From Bacillota bacterium (lineage in GTDB: Bacteria > Bacillota > Clostridia > Lachnospirales > Lachnospiraceae), in the NCBI GenBank assembly GCA_023419655.1, contig JAEZXP010000272.1, positions 1 through 14,491 on the forward strand: a stretch of 14,491 bases of DNA. The letters run 5' to 3'. Positions 14,207 to 14,491 of the stretch are shown here, in pieces. Each line of letters opens with the position of its first letter. The stretch's first letter is position 1. The position numbers and the translations under genes were made by a program. The notes under the pieces are model-generated. The model worked only from the letters and a program-made list of their open reading frames with translations. It made no database searches and was not told the DNA's origin.

Positions 14207-14491
14207 ATGAAGGGAATTATATTAGCCGGAGGTTCCGGTACAAGGTTATATCCGATAACGATGGTGACATCAAAGCAGCTTTTGCCTGTATATGATAAAC
14301 CAATGATTTATTATCCTTTGTCCACCCTCATGCTGGCAGGAATTCAGGATATACTTATTATATCAACACCAGCGGACCTTCCCAATTTTGAAAGGCTGCT
14401 TGGTGACGGGTCTAATTACGGAATCAATTTAAGCTATGCGGTGCAGCCGTCACCGGACGGTCTGGCTCAGGCCTTTCTTATCGGAGAAAGC
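14207..14491 (+). CDS. rfbA: Glucose-1-phosphate thymidylyltransferase, 5' part (runs off the window)
   Basis: RmlA/RfbA makes dTDP-glucose from dTTP and glucose-1-phosphate, the first step of dTDP-L-rhamnose synthesis for cell-wall polysaccharides. Only the first 95 codons are present. They show the nucleotidyltransferase signature GGSGTRLYP at 8-16, the lysine in the SKQLLPVYDKPMIYYPLSTL segment (catalytic and sugar-phosphate contacts), LMLAGI, and GDGSNYGI with YAVQPSPDGLAQAF, all diagnostic of the RmlA rather than the GalU family. The ATG at 14207 is preceded by AAAAAGGAGT about seven bases away. It follows the nitroreductase gene in the same direction. Further rml genes would be expected to the right but cannot be seen. 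Confidence 0.96.
   Translation, partial: MKGIILAGGSGTRLYPITMVTSKQLLPVYDKPMIYYPLSTLMLAGIQDILIISTPADLPNFERLLGDGSNYGINLSYAVQPSPDGLAQAFLIGES

Noticed and set aside
1..14491. CRISPR arrays, insertion sequences, tRNA genes, prophage
   Set aside because: No regularly spaced repeats, transposase or integrase motifs, terminal inverted repeats around genes, or tRNA-like folds were seen.

Overview
The window looks like chromosomal DNA of a low-GC Gram-positive anaerobe of the Clostridia, most likely Lachnospiraceae. The base composition is AT-rich, Shine-Dalgarno sites are strong AGGAGG-type, sigma-A-like promoters are common, and every protein is of a family typical of that group. No mobile element, CRISPR array, tRNA or rRNA gene was found. 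The family calls rest on motifs read by eye; no database search was possible.

Left part (1-5350): purC (SAICAR synthetase) reads rightward and ends at a hairpin that also serves the leftward operon facing it. That leftward operon is a YtrA-type GntR repressor, an ABC ATPase and an ABC-2 permease. It starts from a very good promoter with a palindromic operator over the presumed start site, so it is probably autoregulated and drug- or stress-inducible. Divergent from it is a LacI-family regulator followed by a nucleoside hydrolase gene with a TTG start. The LacI promoter carries two identical operator-like sites 116 bp apart, about eleven helical turns, which suggests repression by looping. A strong terminator closes this unit.

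Central part (5350-13340): all genes read rightward in the order response regulator 1, histidine kinase 1, ABC ATPase, 870-residue FtsX-type permease, response regulator 2, histidine kinase 2. Kinase 1 has almost no extracellular loop, so it probably senses within the membrane or through the transporter. Kinase 2 is larger, with about six membrane segments and an N-terminal extracellular domain. One transporter bracketed by two complete two-component systems suggests an envelope-stress or antimicrobial-peptide response module with two sensory inputs. A direct repeat with 11-bp spacing (TTAAGAT) precedes the second regulator and is the best candidate for a response-regulator binding site. A second 11-bp-period repeat (CAGTCAC) and a long hairpin lie before the ABC gene.

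Right part (13340-14491): after a terminator hairpin and an extended -10 promoter come an NfsA/FRP-type nitroreductase and the first 95 codons of rmlA/rfbA (glucose-1-phosphate thymidylyltransferase). The latter suggests that a dTDP-rhamnose or surface-polysaccharide locus begins at the window edge.

The genes belong to known families. What is most worth a second look is the double two-component arrangement and the regulatory DNA: operator pairs, 11-bp direct repeats, the hairpin-rich gap at 2436-2520, and a 38-bp element shared by the purC and response regulator 1 leaders.
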